From assembly GCF_003345295.1 (NCBI RefSeq), contig NZ_CP031055.1, positions 2,852,001 through 2,916,000 on the forward strand: a stretch of DNA of 64,000 bases. Reading direction: 5' to 3'. Below the pieces are notes generated by a model. The model ran no database searches. It saw only the letters and a program-made list of their open reading frames with translations, and was not told the origin of the DNA. The position numbers and the translations under genes were made by a program. The stretch is from Vibrio splendidus. Lineage in GTDB: Bacteria; Pseudomonadota; Gammaproteobacteria; Enterobacterales; Vibrionaceae. This document shows, in pieces, positions 24,144-32,995 of this stretch (within the stretch, counting starts at the first letter, position 1; the number at the start of each line of letters is the position of its first letter).

Positions 24144-25109
24144 TTAGTCATCGGCATAAATCTTCACTTCCACGCAACCGTTAGTATCAACACTCGCACG
24201 ATACATCCCTGAACTGTTCATACCGAAGTGAATATCACCTTGGCCATCGATAGCAATCAAGCCGCCTTCGCCACCCATGGTTTTCAGTTCACCTTGAATG
24301 ATGTGTTCACAAGCCGTATGCACATCTTCCTTGAGATAACGCATTCTTGCCGCCACATCACTGGCGACCATCTTTCTAAGGAAGAACTCACCCATACCTG
24401 TCGTTGATACGGCCACGTTGCCATTTTCAGCAACAGTGCCTGCACCGATGATTGGAGAATCTCCCACACGACCGTATTTTTTATTGGTTACGCCACCGGT
24501 ACTGGTCGCTGCAGCTAAGTTACCGGCCTGGTCTAATGCTACTGCGCCAACCGTGCCGTACTTTTTATCATCTGGATATTTTTGAGCTTGTTGCTCATCG
24601 TATTTTGCTTCAGACAAAGCAAAGATGCCTTTCTCTTTCATCGACTGAAGTTGGTCATAACGACGCTCAGTAAAGAAGTAATCTTGCTCGGTGAAGATAT
24701 ACTCATGCTCAAACGCAAACTTCTCTGCGCCTTCACCAATCAGCAGCACATGATCGCTTTTAAACATCACATCACGCGCAAGTTCAATTGGATTTTTGAT
24801 ATGGCGGACACCTGCAATAGCACCCGCATCCATTTCGCGACCGTGCATCACAGAAGCATCCATCTCAACAAATTCGTCATGAGTTAAAACTGAGCCTTTA
24901 CCGGCATTAAAATGCGGACTGTCTTCCATCACCTTGACTGACGCAACCACTGCATCCAGCGCATCGCCACCCGATTGCAAAACTTGATAGCCAGCCAAAA
25001 CCGACTTCTCCAAAGCCTCGGTAATACCCGTTTTTAATTCATCGCTCATTTGCTCTCGCAAGATAGTTCCTGCACCACCATGAATGGCAATTGAAAAAGG
25101 CTGTGACAT
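24144..25109 (-). CDS. iaaA: Isoaspartyl peptidase / L-asparaginase
   Basis: A 321-residue Ntn-hydrolase precursor. The autocatalytic site is DDKKYGTVGAVALD, with Thr186 as the new N-terminal nucleophile after cleavage of Gly185-Thr186. The N-terminus AIHGGAGTILREQ, the NAGKGSVLT loop and the downstream GRVGDSPIIGAGTVAENGNVAVSTTGMGE are all family signatures. It removes N-terminal isoaspartyl residues from peptides and hydrolyses asparagine. It stands alone, convergent with slyX. The two mature subunits would be about 185 and 136 residues. Confidence 0.95.
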   Translation of the reverse strand: MSQPFSIAIHGGAGTILREQMSDELKTGITEALEKSVLAGYQVLQSGGDALDAVVASVKVMEDSPHFNAGKGSVLTHDEFVEMDASVMHGREMDAGAIAGVRHIKNPIELARDVMFKSDHVLLIGEGAEKFAFEHEYIFTEQDYFFTERRYDQLQSMKEKGIFALSEAKYDEQQAQKYPDDKKYGTVGAVALDQAGNLAAATSTGGVTNKKYGRVGDSPIIGAGTVAENGNVAVSTTGMGEFFLRKMVASDVAARMRYLKEDVHTACEHIIQGELKTMGGEGGLIAIDGQGDIHFGMNSSGMYRASVDTNGCVEVKIYADD

Positions 25110-25201
25110 GCAAAATCTCCACTGACGTCGTCTTATAATGTTGTGCTATCAATACCACATCCATGGTTTGATGTCTGATAGAGAAAACCAAACTTTTTAC
25201 G

Positions 25202-25233
25202 AATGCTTAGATTTGCGGATGCTTAGATTTGCA
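25202..25233. repeat. Direct repeat of a 16-bp unit (two copies)
   Basis: Two adjacent copies of RATGCTTAGATTTGCR differ at only their first and last base; a third, degenerate copy (GACACTTAG) follows. It lies between iaaA and the slyD terminator, in a gap with no gene. Confidence 0.85.
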
Positions 25234-25284
25234 GACACTTAGTTCGCTAGATTAAAAGTCAGCTCAAAAAGCGAGACTTCTAAA

Positions 25285-25315
25285 CGAAGAAAGCCTCCGC
25301 AAGGGAGGCTTTCAG
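25285..25315 (-). terminator. Terminator after slyD
   Basis: GAAAGCCTCC (25289-25298) pairs with GGAGGCTTTC (25304-25313) around a five-base loop. On the minus strand it lies about 30 bases beyond the slyD stop. Confidence 0.85.
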
Positions 25316-25344
25316 TATTCTTAAACTAAACCGCTAATTCGGTA

Positions 25345-25941
25345 TTAGTGAGAACCACAGCTACCGCCGCCGCAGCAGCCGTCTTTTTTCTCTTCAGCGT
25401 GGTCATGGCCTTCGCCACCACAGCAACCGCCTTCGTGGTCATGATCATGGTCGTGACCGTGGCTACCACAGCCGCCTTCTTGGTGTACGTGACCGTGTTG
25501 AACTTCTTCTTCAGTCGCTTCACGAACGGCTACAACTTCAACGTCAAACGTTAGAGTTTGGCCAGCTAGCATGTGGTTACCATCAACAACAACTTCGTCG
25601 CCATCTACTTCAGTAACTTCAACGGGGATTGGACCTTGGTCAGTATCCGCTAGGAAACGCATGCCAACTTCGATTTGCTCAACACCTTGGAATACGTCTG
25701 CAGGAACACGTTGAACTAAGTCATCGTTGTGCTCACCGTAAGCGTCTTCTGGAGTAACCGTTGCTGAGAACTTGTCGCCAGCTACTTTGCCTTCAAGCTC
25801 TTTTTCAAGACCTGTAATTAGGTTGTTGTGACCGTGAAGGTAATCTAGTGGAGCTTCTGCAGTTGATTGGTCAACTACTACGCCATCTTCAAGTTTCACT
25901 TGATATGCAACACTAACTACTACGTTCTTTTCAATTTTCAT
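25345..25941 (-). CDS. slyD: FKBP-type isomerase and metallochaperone SlyD
   Basis: A 198-residue protein (E. coli 196). The FKBP part contains the insert-in-flap domain in order: VSVAYQVKLEDGVVVDQS, PLDYLHGHNNLITGLEKEL, TVTPEDAYGEHNDDLVQRVP. The C-terminal tail after residue 150 is rich in His and Cys (GGCGSHGHDHDHDHEGGCCGGEG) and binds nickel and other metals. SlyD isomerises prolines, acts as a chaperone, and supplies nickel to hydrogenase maturation in E. coli. It has its own terminator; yheV lies upstream. Confidence 0.97.
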   Translation of the reverse strand: MKIEKNVVVSVAYQVKLEDGVVVDQSTAEAPLDYLHGHNNLITGLEKELEGKVAGDKFSATVTPEDAYGEHNDDLVQRVPADVFQGVEQIEVGMRFLADTDQGPIPVEVTEVDGDEVVVDGNHMLAGQTLTFDVEVVAVREATEEEVQHGHVHQEGGCGSHGHDHDHDHEGGCCGGEGHDHAEEKKDGCCGGGSCGSH

Positions 25942-26035
25942 GAGAGCTCCAAGGAGGTTTGGACTAAGCTCGAACAGTTGAGCTTAGGAAAAATTCTGTA
26001 CCGGGATATTATGGGGATCAATTAACGAAACTCAA

Positions 26036-26242
26036 TCATTCTGGCTTAAAAATACCGATCATTTCTTGATTCGCGTGTTCAGATTTCTCTACAGTTTTCG
26101 GTTTACGCTGCTCAGTGAAGTCACAATCGACGCATTCCACCAGCTCTATATTATTTTCAACCCACCAGCGGAGTGTGTCTTGAGTCTTGCAGCTTGGGCA
26201 GCTCGCCCCTGCAATAAAGCGTTTTTTCTGTTTCACGTTCAT
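26036..26242 (-). CDS. yheV: YheV family zinc-ribbon protein
   Basis: A 68-residue protein with KRFIAGASCPSCKTQDTLRWWVENNIELVECVDCDFTEQ: a CPSC and a CVDC pair 20 residues apart form a zinc ribbon. E. coli YheV has the same pattern and the same place between kefB and slyD. Its function is unknown. The ATG at 26242 lies only about two bases from AAGGAT, while a GTG two codons downstream has better spacing, so the start may be 26236. Confidence 0.88.
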   Translation of the reverse strand: MNVKQKKRFIAGASCPSCKTQDTLRWWVENNIELVECVDCDFTEQRKPKTVEKSEHANQEMIGIFKPE

Positions 26243-26376
26243 ATCCTTTACTACTCTGGATTCGCAGTTCTTCCCACATGCTCTATTCGAGACTAAGCAG
26301 AGACCGCGTTTATTATTAGATTGATTCTTTAAGTTACAGTTTTTAAGAACAACTATAGAGCTAAGCTCAAGCGATT

Positions 26377-26397
26377 AGTTCTAAGTTCTAAGTTCTA
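26377..26397. repeat. Tandem 7-bp repeat, AGTTCTA x3
   Basis: Three exact head-to-tail copies of AGTTCTA lie immediately before the kefB stop, in the yheV-kefB gap. The period of seven matches the larger arrays at 755 and 851. Confidence 0.9.
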
Positions 26398-26405
26398 AGC
26401 TCAGG

Positions 26406-28205
26406 CTATTGCCAATAGTTTCTAGATTGGTGATCATTTTCCATCTCATGTCCAAAGATCTCTTCAAGCTCTTTACGAGCTTCTTTCGCTCTCTGAGCTA
26501 ACTCGGCATCTTCGCTATGCTGAGGAAGCAACTCTTTGAGCATACCATTATCCAATTTCCTAAAATGTGCTTCTGCTCGCTTCGCTTTATATGGATGCAT
26601 ACCAAGTTCAGTCAATGTTTGACGACCTAAATCTAGAGCCCCAAGGAAAGTTTCACGAGAATAGTTGCTCACACCATGGTTAAGTAATTGATACGCTTCA
26701 ACACGGCTTCGAGCACGCGCTAAGATCTTCAACTGCGGGAAATGCTGCTTACACAAATCCACGGTTTTCATGATTTCGTCCGGAGAGTCGGTACACAGCA
26801 CAATGGCTTCGGCCTTATCCGCTCCCGCAGCTCGTAATAGTTCAAGGTGAGTTGAGTCACCGTAGAATACCTTGTAGCCGAATTTTCTAAGGATATGGAT
26901 TTGGCTGGCATCACTTTCAAGAACGGTGATACGAATCTTGTTGGCATACATTAGACGCCCAATGATCTGACCGAAACGACCAAAGCCGGCAATAATCACT
27001 CGAGGGCTACGATCGACAACATCAGAAGACATCGCGCTTTCACTGATTTGATTGAGTTGACGAGCAAAGAAACGATCTTGCAGCTTAAGCATCAATGGCG
27101 TGGTCACCATCGAAAGGCTCACAACAACCAGTAAGAACGACACTTGGTCACCACTTAGGATGCCTTGTGCACTCGCTGCGGTAAAAATAACGAAAGCGAA
27201 TTCACCACCTTGGCTGAGAATCATCGCCATACGGCTGCGCGCTTTAGTTTGAGTGCCGAAGATACGAGCCAGCGTATACAGCACTAAGCCTTTCAATACG
27301 ACCAGAGACGACACCGCGATCAATATTGCGAATGGACTTTCTGCCAGTAAACCTAGGTTCACCGCCATACCCACAGAGATAAAGAACAGGCCGAGCAGTA
27401 ACCCTTTAAATGGGTCTATGGCGATTTCAAGCTCATGTCGATATTCACTTTCAGCCAGAAGTACGCCCGCTAAGAAAGTACCTAATGCCATCGACAAACC
27501 AATCTGCTGCATGATGACGGCAATACCAATCACCAATAATAGCGCCGCGACCGTGAACAACTCACGCACACCGCTCATGACTACGTATCGGAACAGTGGT
27601 CTCAATAAGAAGTGACCACCGACAAGCAAGCCAATGACACCACCTAGCATCCACAACATGTCAGCCCAACTGCCGCCCGTATTACCCGCAAGTAGAGGCA
27701 ACATCGCTAGCATTGGAATAACAGCAATATCTTGAAAAAGTAGTACTGCAAAGCCGGATTGCCCCGCTTCTTTTCCGCCAAGCTCTCGCTCTTCAATAAC
27801 ACGTAAGGCTATGGCTGTCGAAGACAGCGCTAAACCCATACCTATTACCAGGCTGGTTTGCCATGTTAATCCGAACAAACAGGCGATAGCGGTAATAATC
27901 AAGGTGGTGATCAGCACTTGCGCTCCACCGAGTCCGAGAATAGGCGCCCTCATCTGCCACAGTTTTTTAGGGTTAAGCTCTAAGCCAATCAAGAAAAGCA
28001 GCAGCACCACCCCGAATTCGGAGAAATGTAGGATCGCCTCGACATCACTGATTAAACCAAGCCCCCACGGGCCAATCGCCACGCCAGCTAATAGATAGCC
28101 GAGTACTGAACCTAAACCAGCTCGCTGCGCGATAGGAACCGCAACCACAGCAGCCGCTAAAAATATAACGCTACTTTGTAGAAAATCATTAGTCAGAGCC
28201 ATCAT
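26406..28205 (-). CDS. kefB: Glutathione-gated potassium-efflux protein KefB
   Basis: A 599-residue monovalent cation:proton antiporter-2 protein (E. coli KefB 601). The first 390 residues hold about 12 membrane segments (GLGSVLGYLLAGVAIGPWGLGLI, LLLFLIGLELNP). A RCK/KTN nucleotide-binding domain follows at about 400-520 (VIIAGFGRFGQIIGRLMYANKIRITVLESD). Electrophile adducts of glutathione open the channel, acidifying the cytoplasm for protection. Two tandem ATG codons (28205, 28202) compete; AGGGG spacing favours the second. It overlaps kefG by 17 bases. Confidence 0.95.
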   Translation of the reverse strand: MMALTNDFLQSSVIFLAAAVVAVPIAQRAGLGSVLGYLLAGVAIGPWGLGLISDVEAILHFSEFGVVLLLFLIGLELNPKKLWQMRAPILGLGGAQVLITTLIITAIACLFGLTWQTSLVIGMGLALSSTAIALRVIEERELGGKEAGQSGFAVLLFQDIAVIPMLAMLPLLAGNTGGSWADMLWMLGGVIGLLVGGHFLLRPLFRYVVMSGVRELFTVAALLLVIGIAVIMQQIGLSMALGTFLAGVLLAESEYRHELEIAIDPFKGLLLGLFFISVGMAVNLGLLAESPFAILIAVSSLVVLKGLVLYTLARIFGTQTKARSRMAMILSQGGEFAFVIFTAASAQGILSGDQVSFLLVVVSLSMVTTPLMLKLQDRFFARQLNQISESAMSSDVVDRSPRVIIAGFGRFGQIIGRLMYANKIRITVLESDASQIHILRKFGYKVFYGDSTHLELLRAAGADKAEAIVLCTDSPDEIMKTVDLCKQHFPQLKILARARSRVEAYQLLNHGVSNYSRETFLGALDLGRQTLTELGMHPYKAKRAEAHFRKLDNGMLKELLPQHSEDAELAQRAKEARKELEEIFGHEMENDHQSRNYWQ

Positions 28206-28773
28206 TCGCCCCTATATCTTGTAGCGGGTCTCGCAACCAATTTCGATACGCTTCTGCGTGTTGGTAAAGCGTCATATCCGAAACATTTCTCGCCCAGTGT
28301 AAAACTAAGGGGGATATCCAGTGCATCTGACACAAAGCAGCGGTTAGCTCGAATGGTTGCAAGATCTCTTGTAATGGATATTTATTATAGCCTGCGGCGC
28401 CAAACGCCTCTTCTTTACCACCGGTAGTAATAACGCTGCGCCAGTGTTTGCCTTTAAGCGCACTCTGCTCACCGAATGCAAATCCTTTTCCTAACACACG
28501 ATCAAACCACTCCTTCAATAACGAAGGACAGGAATACATAAACAGAGGATGCTGGAACACAATCACATCGTACTCTAGGAGTAAATCATGCTCATAAGGC
28601 ACATCGATAAAGAAGTCTGGGTAGATGGCGTAGAGATCGTGAATTTTGACATGACCGAGCGACTCGACCTTTTTAACCATCATTTGATTAGCAATAGAGG
28701 TGTGCGGCTCTGGGTGTGCGTAGATTATTAACACCTTTGGCACGGCTTTGTCTGTCGAGGGAGTATTACTCAT
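28189..28773 (-). CDS. kefG: KefB ancillary quinone reductase KefG
   Basis: A 194-residue flavodoxin-fold NAD(P)H dehydrogenase-like protein. The FMN-binding phosphate loop is YAHPEPHTSIANQ and the QHPLFMYSCPSLLKEWFDRVLG motif is typical of the KefF/KefG family. In E. coli KefG is required for full KefB activity and binds it. It precedes and overlaps kefB, showing translational coupling. An N-terminal extension of about ten residues relative to E. coli (MSNTPSTDKA) leaves the exact start open. Confidence 0.94.
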   Translation of the reverse strand: MSNTPSTDKAVPKVLIIYAHPEPHTSIANQMMVKKVESLGHVKIHDLYAIYPDFFIDVPYEHDLLLEYDVIVFQHPLFMYSCPSLLKEWFDRVLGKGFAFGEQSALKGKHWRSVITTGGKEEAFGAAGYNKYPLQEILQPFELTAALCQMHWISPLVLHWARNVSDMTLYQHAEAYRNWLRDPLQDIGANDGSD

Positions 28774-28947
28774 TCCTTTGAAACATTCCTTTGAGGGCTA
28801 AACGGTGGCAAGGCCACAAGAATTTAAGCAAAAGTTATTAATATGTTATTGGCATCATAACGCAAATTGCATTGTGATCGACTTTTATCTGGTTTCAGCC
28901 TACTATGCAGGCGTCTGTTCACCTCTAATTTCTATGCTATTTCAATT

Positions 28948-30870
28948 ATGATTACTTTCTCTGATATTCAATTGCTCCGCGGTGGTAAGCCACTCCTCGA
29001 CCAAGCATCTGCGACTTTTCATCCTGGCGACAAGATCGGTTTGGTTGGTAAAAACGGCTGTGGTAAATCTACGCTGTTCGCCCTAATCAAGGACGAACTG
29101 TCTATTGATGCAGGCTCGTTCAGTAAACCAGCTCATTGGGAAATGGCTTGGGTTGCTCAAGAAACACCAGCATTAGAAAGAACAGCCATTGAATACGTGA
29201 TTGATGGCGACCGTGAATACCGTGGCCTTGAAGATCAACTAGAGAAAGCGGAACAAGCCGACAACGGCACATTAGTCGCAGAGATCCACGGCAAGATTGA
29301 AACCATTGGTGGTTACAGCATCAAAGCACGTGCTGCCGAGTTATTGGATGGCCTAGGCTTTCGCCAAGAACAAATGACATGGAACCTAACCCAGTTCTCG
29401 GGTGGTTGGCGTATGCGTTTGAACTTAGCGCAAGCCCTTCTATGTCGCAGTGACTTACTGCTACTCGATGAGCCTACCAACCACTTGGATTTAGACGCAG
29501 TAATGTGGCTAGAGCGCTGGTTACAAAACTACCCAGGCACACTGGTTCTTATCTCGCACGATAGAGACTTCTTAGATCCTATCGTCAACCGCATCGTGCA
29601 TGTTGAAAACCAGCAGCTCAATGAATACACAGGTAACTACTCGTCGTTTGAAACTCAACGAGCACAAAAGTTAATCCTGCAGCAGGCAATGTTCCAAAAG
29701 CAGCAGAAACAAATGTCTCACATGCAGAGCTACATTGACCGTTTCCGCTACAAAGCATCAAAAGCTCGCCAAGCGCAAAGCCGTATTAAAGCACTAGAGA
29801 AAATGGAACAAGTGCTACCCGCTCAGTTTGATAATCCATTCAGCTTTGAGTTTAGAGAGCCAGACGCGCTGCCGAACCCAATAATGATGATGGATGAGGT
29901 ATCGGCGGGCTACGATGACAACCTGATTCTAGAAAAGATTCGCCTTAACCTCGTTCCGGGTAGCCGAATTGGTCTGCTTGGTCGAAATGGTGCTGGTAAA
30001 TCAACGCTAATCAAGCTGCTTTCAGGTGAACTGAAACAGCAAGGCGGTGAGCTGAGCTATTCGCAGGGCGTTAAGATGGGTTACTTCGCTCAGCATCAAT
30101 TGGAGACGCTGCATCCAGAAGAAACGCCACTTCAGCACATGATGCAAATTGCACCGAAACACACCGAGCAACAACTGCGTGACTACCTAGGTAGCTTTGG
30201 CTTCCAAGGTGAAAAAGCACTCGACAAGGTGGCCCCATTCTCGGGTGGTGAAAAAGCGCGTTTAGTATTAGCGCTACTGGTATGGCAAAAGCCGAACCTG
30301 TTGTTACTCGATGAACCAACCAACCACTTGGATCTCGACATGCGTCAGGCGTTGACCTTCGCCCTACAAACGTTTGAAGGCGCGATGGTTATCGTATCGC
30401 ACGACCGCTACCTACTTCGTGCGACTACCGATGATTTATACCTTGTACACGACCGTCAAGTTGCACCGTTTGATGGTGACCTAAGCGATTACTACAAATG
30501 GCTAACCGAACAGCAGAAAGTTGAACGCAAAGAAGCACAAGCATTGGCACCAGCAAAAGACGGCGCCAACAGTGCAGCAGCGAAAAAAGAGCAGAAACGT
30601 AAAGAAGCCGAGTTCCGTAAACTGACGGCACCACTTCGTAAAAAGCTGACTCAATTTGAAAAGCAGATGGATAAGTTAACGCTATCTCTCGAAGAAGCTG
30701 AGCAAGAATTATCCGACACTTCACTGTATGAAGCTGAAAATAAGGCTAAACTGAATAAAGTACTCGCTCTGCAAGCGAGCAGTAAGTCACAGCTAGAAGA
30801 AGTTGAAATGGATTGGATGTCCACTCAAGAAGAGCTTGAGCAGATGGAACAGGATATGGATAGCTTATGA
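28948..30870 (+). CDS. yheS: ABC-F family ATPase YheS
   Basis: A 640-residue soluble protein (E. coli 637). Two ABC domains face each other: Walker A GLVGKNGCGKST and GLLGRNGAGKST, ABC signatures FSGGWRMRL and FSGGEKARL, and Walker B LLLLDEPTNHLDLDA and LLLLDEPTNHLDLDM, joined by the charged ABC-F linker (about 240-310). A coiled-coil C-terminal tail ends the protein. ABC-F proteins act on ribosomes rather than in transport. A frame extends 27 codons upstream, but the ATG at 28948 gives MITFSDIQLLRGGKPLL, the E. coli start. It is divergent from kefG. Confidence 0.96.
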   Translation: MITFSDIQLLRGGKPLLDQASATFHPGDKIGLVGKNGCGKSTLFALIKDELSIDAGSFSKPAHWEMAWVAQETPALERTAIEYVIDGDREYRGLEDQLEKAEQADNGTLVAEIHGKIETIGGYSIKARAAELLDGLGFRQEQMTWNLTQFSGGWRMRLNLAQALLCRSDLLLLDEPTNHLDLDAVMWLERWLQNYPGTLVLISHDRDFLDPIVNRIVHVENQQLNEYTGNYSSFETQRAQKLILQQAMFQKQQKQMSHMQSYIDRFRYKASKARQAQSRIKALEKMEQVLPAQFDNPFSFEFREPDALPNPIMMMDEVSAGYDDNLILEKIRLNLVPGSRIGLLGRNGAGKSTLIKLLSGELKQQGGELSYSQGVKMGYFAQHQLETLHPEETPLQHMMQIAPKHTEQQLRDYLGSFGFQGEKALDKVAPFSGGEKARLVLALLVWQKPNLLLLDEPTNHLDLDMRQALTFALQTFEGAMVIVSHDRYLLRATTDDLYLVHDRQVAPFDGDLSDYYKWLTEQQKVERKEAQALAPAKDGANSAAAKKEQKRKEAEFRKLTAPLRKKLTQFEKQMDKLTLSLEEAEQELSDTSLYEAENKAKLNKVLALQASSKSQLEEVEMDWMSTQEELEQMEQDMDSL

Positions 30871-31337
30871 GCCCAGAGCACGCACCAATATCACTAACAC
30901 TGGAACGACTATGGCAATTTAGCCTTCAGTATTACAGTGTGCGCGGTGTAAAGGATGCGTGCCTAGCTTTGCAAAACCAGTTCCACGGCAACGTCAATCT
31001 ACTGCTGCTTCTCAAATGGCTCGATGAGCAGCAATTGTCTTTTGCCGAAGAAGAGTGGCACAAGGTACAACAGTGCTTAAGCCGCTCTGAAACCCTGCTT
31101 CATAGCTATCGAGAGCTGCGTAAGCACCTCAAACCTCAAGTCGTCGATTCCCTCTACCGTGAAGCTCTCCAATTTGAACTGCAGTTAGAGAAGCAACAGC
31201 AATCTGATCTCGTCGACTGCATTAATTCTCTTCAGCTTACGGCTAACCAGCAATCACCACTCGCTTTTCAATACTGTCGTTTATTAGGGGCAGAAAACCT
31301 CTACGACGCTTTTTCTGAACCAGCACCCCAACCCTAA
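30867..31337 (+). CDS. TIGR02444 family (DUF2390) protein
   Basis: A 156-residue, alpha-helical, probably cytoplasmic protein of unknown function. LTLERLWQFSLQYYSVRGVKDACLALQNQFHGNVNLLLLLKWL at the N-terminus matches the TIGR02444 family, which usually follows yheS in Vibrio and Pseudomonas. The start overlaps the yheS stop by four bases (ATGA), so translation is probably coupled. The 276-base gap after it has only one small doubtful ORF. Confidence 0.8.
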   Translation: MSPEHAPISLTLERLWQFSLQYYSVRGVKDACLALQNQFHGNVNLLLLLKWLDEQQLSFAEEEWHKVQQCLSRSETLLHSYRELRKHLKPQVVDSLYREALQFELQLEKQQQSDLVDCINSLQLTANQQSPLAFQYCRLLGAENLYDAFSEPAPQP

Positions 31338-31421
31338 CGCGTTTCCTTTCTCTAATCTTCAATCAAGATCCAAGCTTACCTTGGTAGTATCGCTCTTCGT
31401 TTTCACACGGGAGTGGCGCGC

Positions 31422-31565
31422 ATGACTGGCAATATGTTTGAAGCTCAATCTCGACAATATTCAACCAGTTACCTACACCCTGTTTTTGTAACCCGTATCA
31501 GTGAAACCCTTGCGCTTATACCGAGAATCAACCAAGCTCAAATAAAAACGTGGGCGTTTCGCTAA
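31422..31565 (+). CDS. Possible small ORF of 47 codons
   Basis: An ATG eight bases after GGGAG opens a 47-codon frame that begins MTGNMFEAQSRQYSTSYLHP and ends IKTWAFR, 48 bases before yheT. No homology is recognised. It lies in a gap between two genes read in the same direction, and length alone does not support it as coding. Confidence 0.2.
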   Translation: MTGNMFEAQSRQYSTSYLHPVFVTRISETLALIPRINQAQIKTWAFR

Positions 31566-31613
31566 AAGCTCAACACTTTATCAAAGCCCATAAAAGAAGC
31601 ATGGACTGTTTTT

Positions 31614-32606
31614 ATGACAATATTTACCGCAGCCGCTGGTTTATCTAATCCGCACTTACAAACCTTAGTGCCACGATTTATTAGAAAGCAGGCATTGTTT
31701 GCCCCTCAATGGCAAACCTTAGAAACCCCTGACGGTGACTTTCTCGATCTTGCTTGGAGCGAATCGCCAGAGGGTGACACCCCAAGTAATGAGGCTCGAA
31801 GTAACAAGCCGATATTCGTTCTATTCCATGGCTTAGAGGGAAGCTTTGAAAGCCCTTATGCCAACGGACTGATGAATGCCTTTGCTAAAGATGGCTGGCT
31901 ATCAGTGATGATGCACTTCAGAGGCTGCAGCGGAAAGCCCAATCGCTTGGCTCGCGCTTACCATTCAGGTGAAGTCGAAGATGCACGCTTTTTCCTAAGA
32001 CATCTACACGCCCAGTTTCCCAATAACCCTAAGGTAGCGGTTGGTATCTCTTTGGGCGGTAACATGCTGGCGAACTATTTGGCTGAGTACGCGGACGACC
32101 CATTGCTGTCGGCGGCGACGATTGTCTCTGCACCTTTTGATCTGGCTTGTTGCTCTAGTCGTATTGAGCGAGGTTTCTCTAAGCTCTATAAAAAGTACCT
32201 GCTCAACTCTCTCAAATCGAATGCCTTGAAAAAGATTAAGCTGCTGCAAGAAAAGCTCGGTATCACCGCCGAAACCATTAAGAAGATAGACAAGCTGTAT
32301 GAGTTTGATGAACGGATTACTGCGCCTCTGCACGGGTTCAAGAATGCTCAGGACTACTATGCTCAGTGCTCAGCGCTTCCAAAACTTAATAAGATTAAAC
32401 TACCGACTCAGATCATCCATGCCAAAGACGATCCGTTTATGACAGACGACGTGATTCCAAAGTTCGTGTTGCCCGATAACATCGATTATCGCCTGTTTCA
32501 AAAAGGCGGCCATGTGGGGTTCATTACCGGTAGCACGCTCAAACCAAGGTTTTGGTTAGAAGAAGCGTTGCCTGCTTACTATGAAAGTATCCAAGATTCG
32601 GCATAA
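31614..32606 (+). CDS. yheT: YheT family alpha/beta hydrolase
   Basis: A 330-residue alpha/beta hydrolase of the YheT/EMB8 group. The oxyanion-hole motif FHGLEGS is at about 71-77, the nucleophile is Ser146 in GISLGG, and later GGHVGF (about 307-312) holds the catalytic His; an aspartate in HAKDDPF completes the triad. The N-terminal SNPHLQTLVP is a family signature. Substrate unknown; related enzymes hydrolyse esters. It precedes yheU and prkB, as in E. coli. Confidence 0.93.
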   Translation: MTIFTAAAGLSNPHLQTLVPRFIRKQALFAPQWQTLETPDGDFLDLAWSESPEGDTPSNEARSNKPIFVLFHGLEGSFESPYANGLMNAFAKDGWLSVMMHFRGCSGKPNRLARAYHSGEVEDARFFLRHLHAQFPNNPKVAVGISLGGNMLANYLAEYADDPLLSAATIVSAPFDLACCSSRIERGFSKLYKKYLLNSLKSNALKKIKLLQEKLGITAETIKKIDKLYEFDERITAPLHGFKNAQDYYAQCSALPKLNKIKLPTQIIHAKDDPFMTDDVIPKFVLPDNIDYRLFQKGGHVGFITGSTLKPRFWLEEALPAYYESIQDSA

Positions 32607-32705
32607 TGACCGAGCCTTTTTTAAGGACTGAGTGGTAAACGTCACTAAACACAGTAATCAACACATCAATAAACCTATTTATGAACATAAAAGAGAGAAG
32701 TATTT

Positions 32706-32918
32706 ATGATCATCCCATGGCAAGACATTGCGCCAGAAACACTGGAAAACCTCATTAAAGAATTCGTGCTGCGTGAAGGCACAGACTACGGCGACGTAGA
32801 GGTTTCACTGCAAAACAAGATTGATCAAGTGAAACATCAATTAGCCTCAAAGGAAGTCAGCATCGTGTTTTCTGAGCTGCATGAAACCGTTGATATTCAA
32901 GTCACAAAGCGCTTCTAA
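32706..32918 (+). CDS. yheU: YheU family (UPF0270) protein
   Basis: A 70-residue protein reading MIIPWQDIAPETLENLIKEFVLREGTDYGD, the signature of UPF0270. The acidic TDYGDVEVS segment is conserved in the family. No function is known. It follows yheT by 99 bases and precedes prkB; the ribosome-binding site GAGAG lies nine bases upstream. Confidence 0.93.
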   Translation: MIIPWQDIAPETLENLIKEFVLREGTDYGDVEVSLQNKIDQVKHQLASKEVSIVFSELHETVDIQVTKRF

Positions 32919-32995
32919 GCTGCGCTCATAAAGGAGCCGTGTTATAGTGGTAAACGATTGCTAACAAGTAAGTTACTCAAAAGACAAGGGTTGTC

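Noticed and set aside
25402..25523. Lysine- and alanine-rich frames overlapping the slyD tail
   Set aside because: They are shadows of the His/Gly/Cys-rich slyD 3' end in another frame.
28867..28947. N-terminal extension of YheS by 27 codons
   Set aside because: The downstream ATG gives the normal YheS start, and the extension overlaps the kefG-yheS promoter region.
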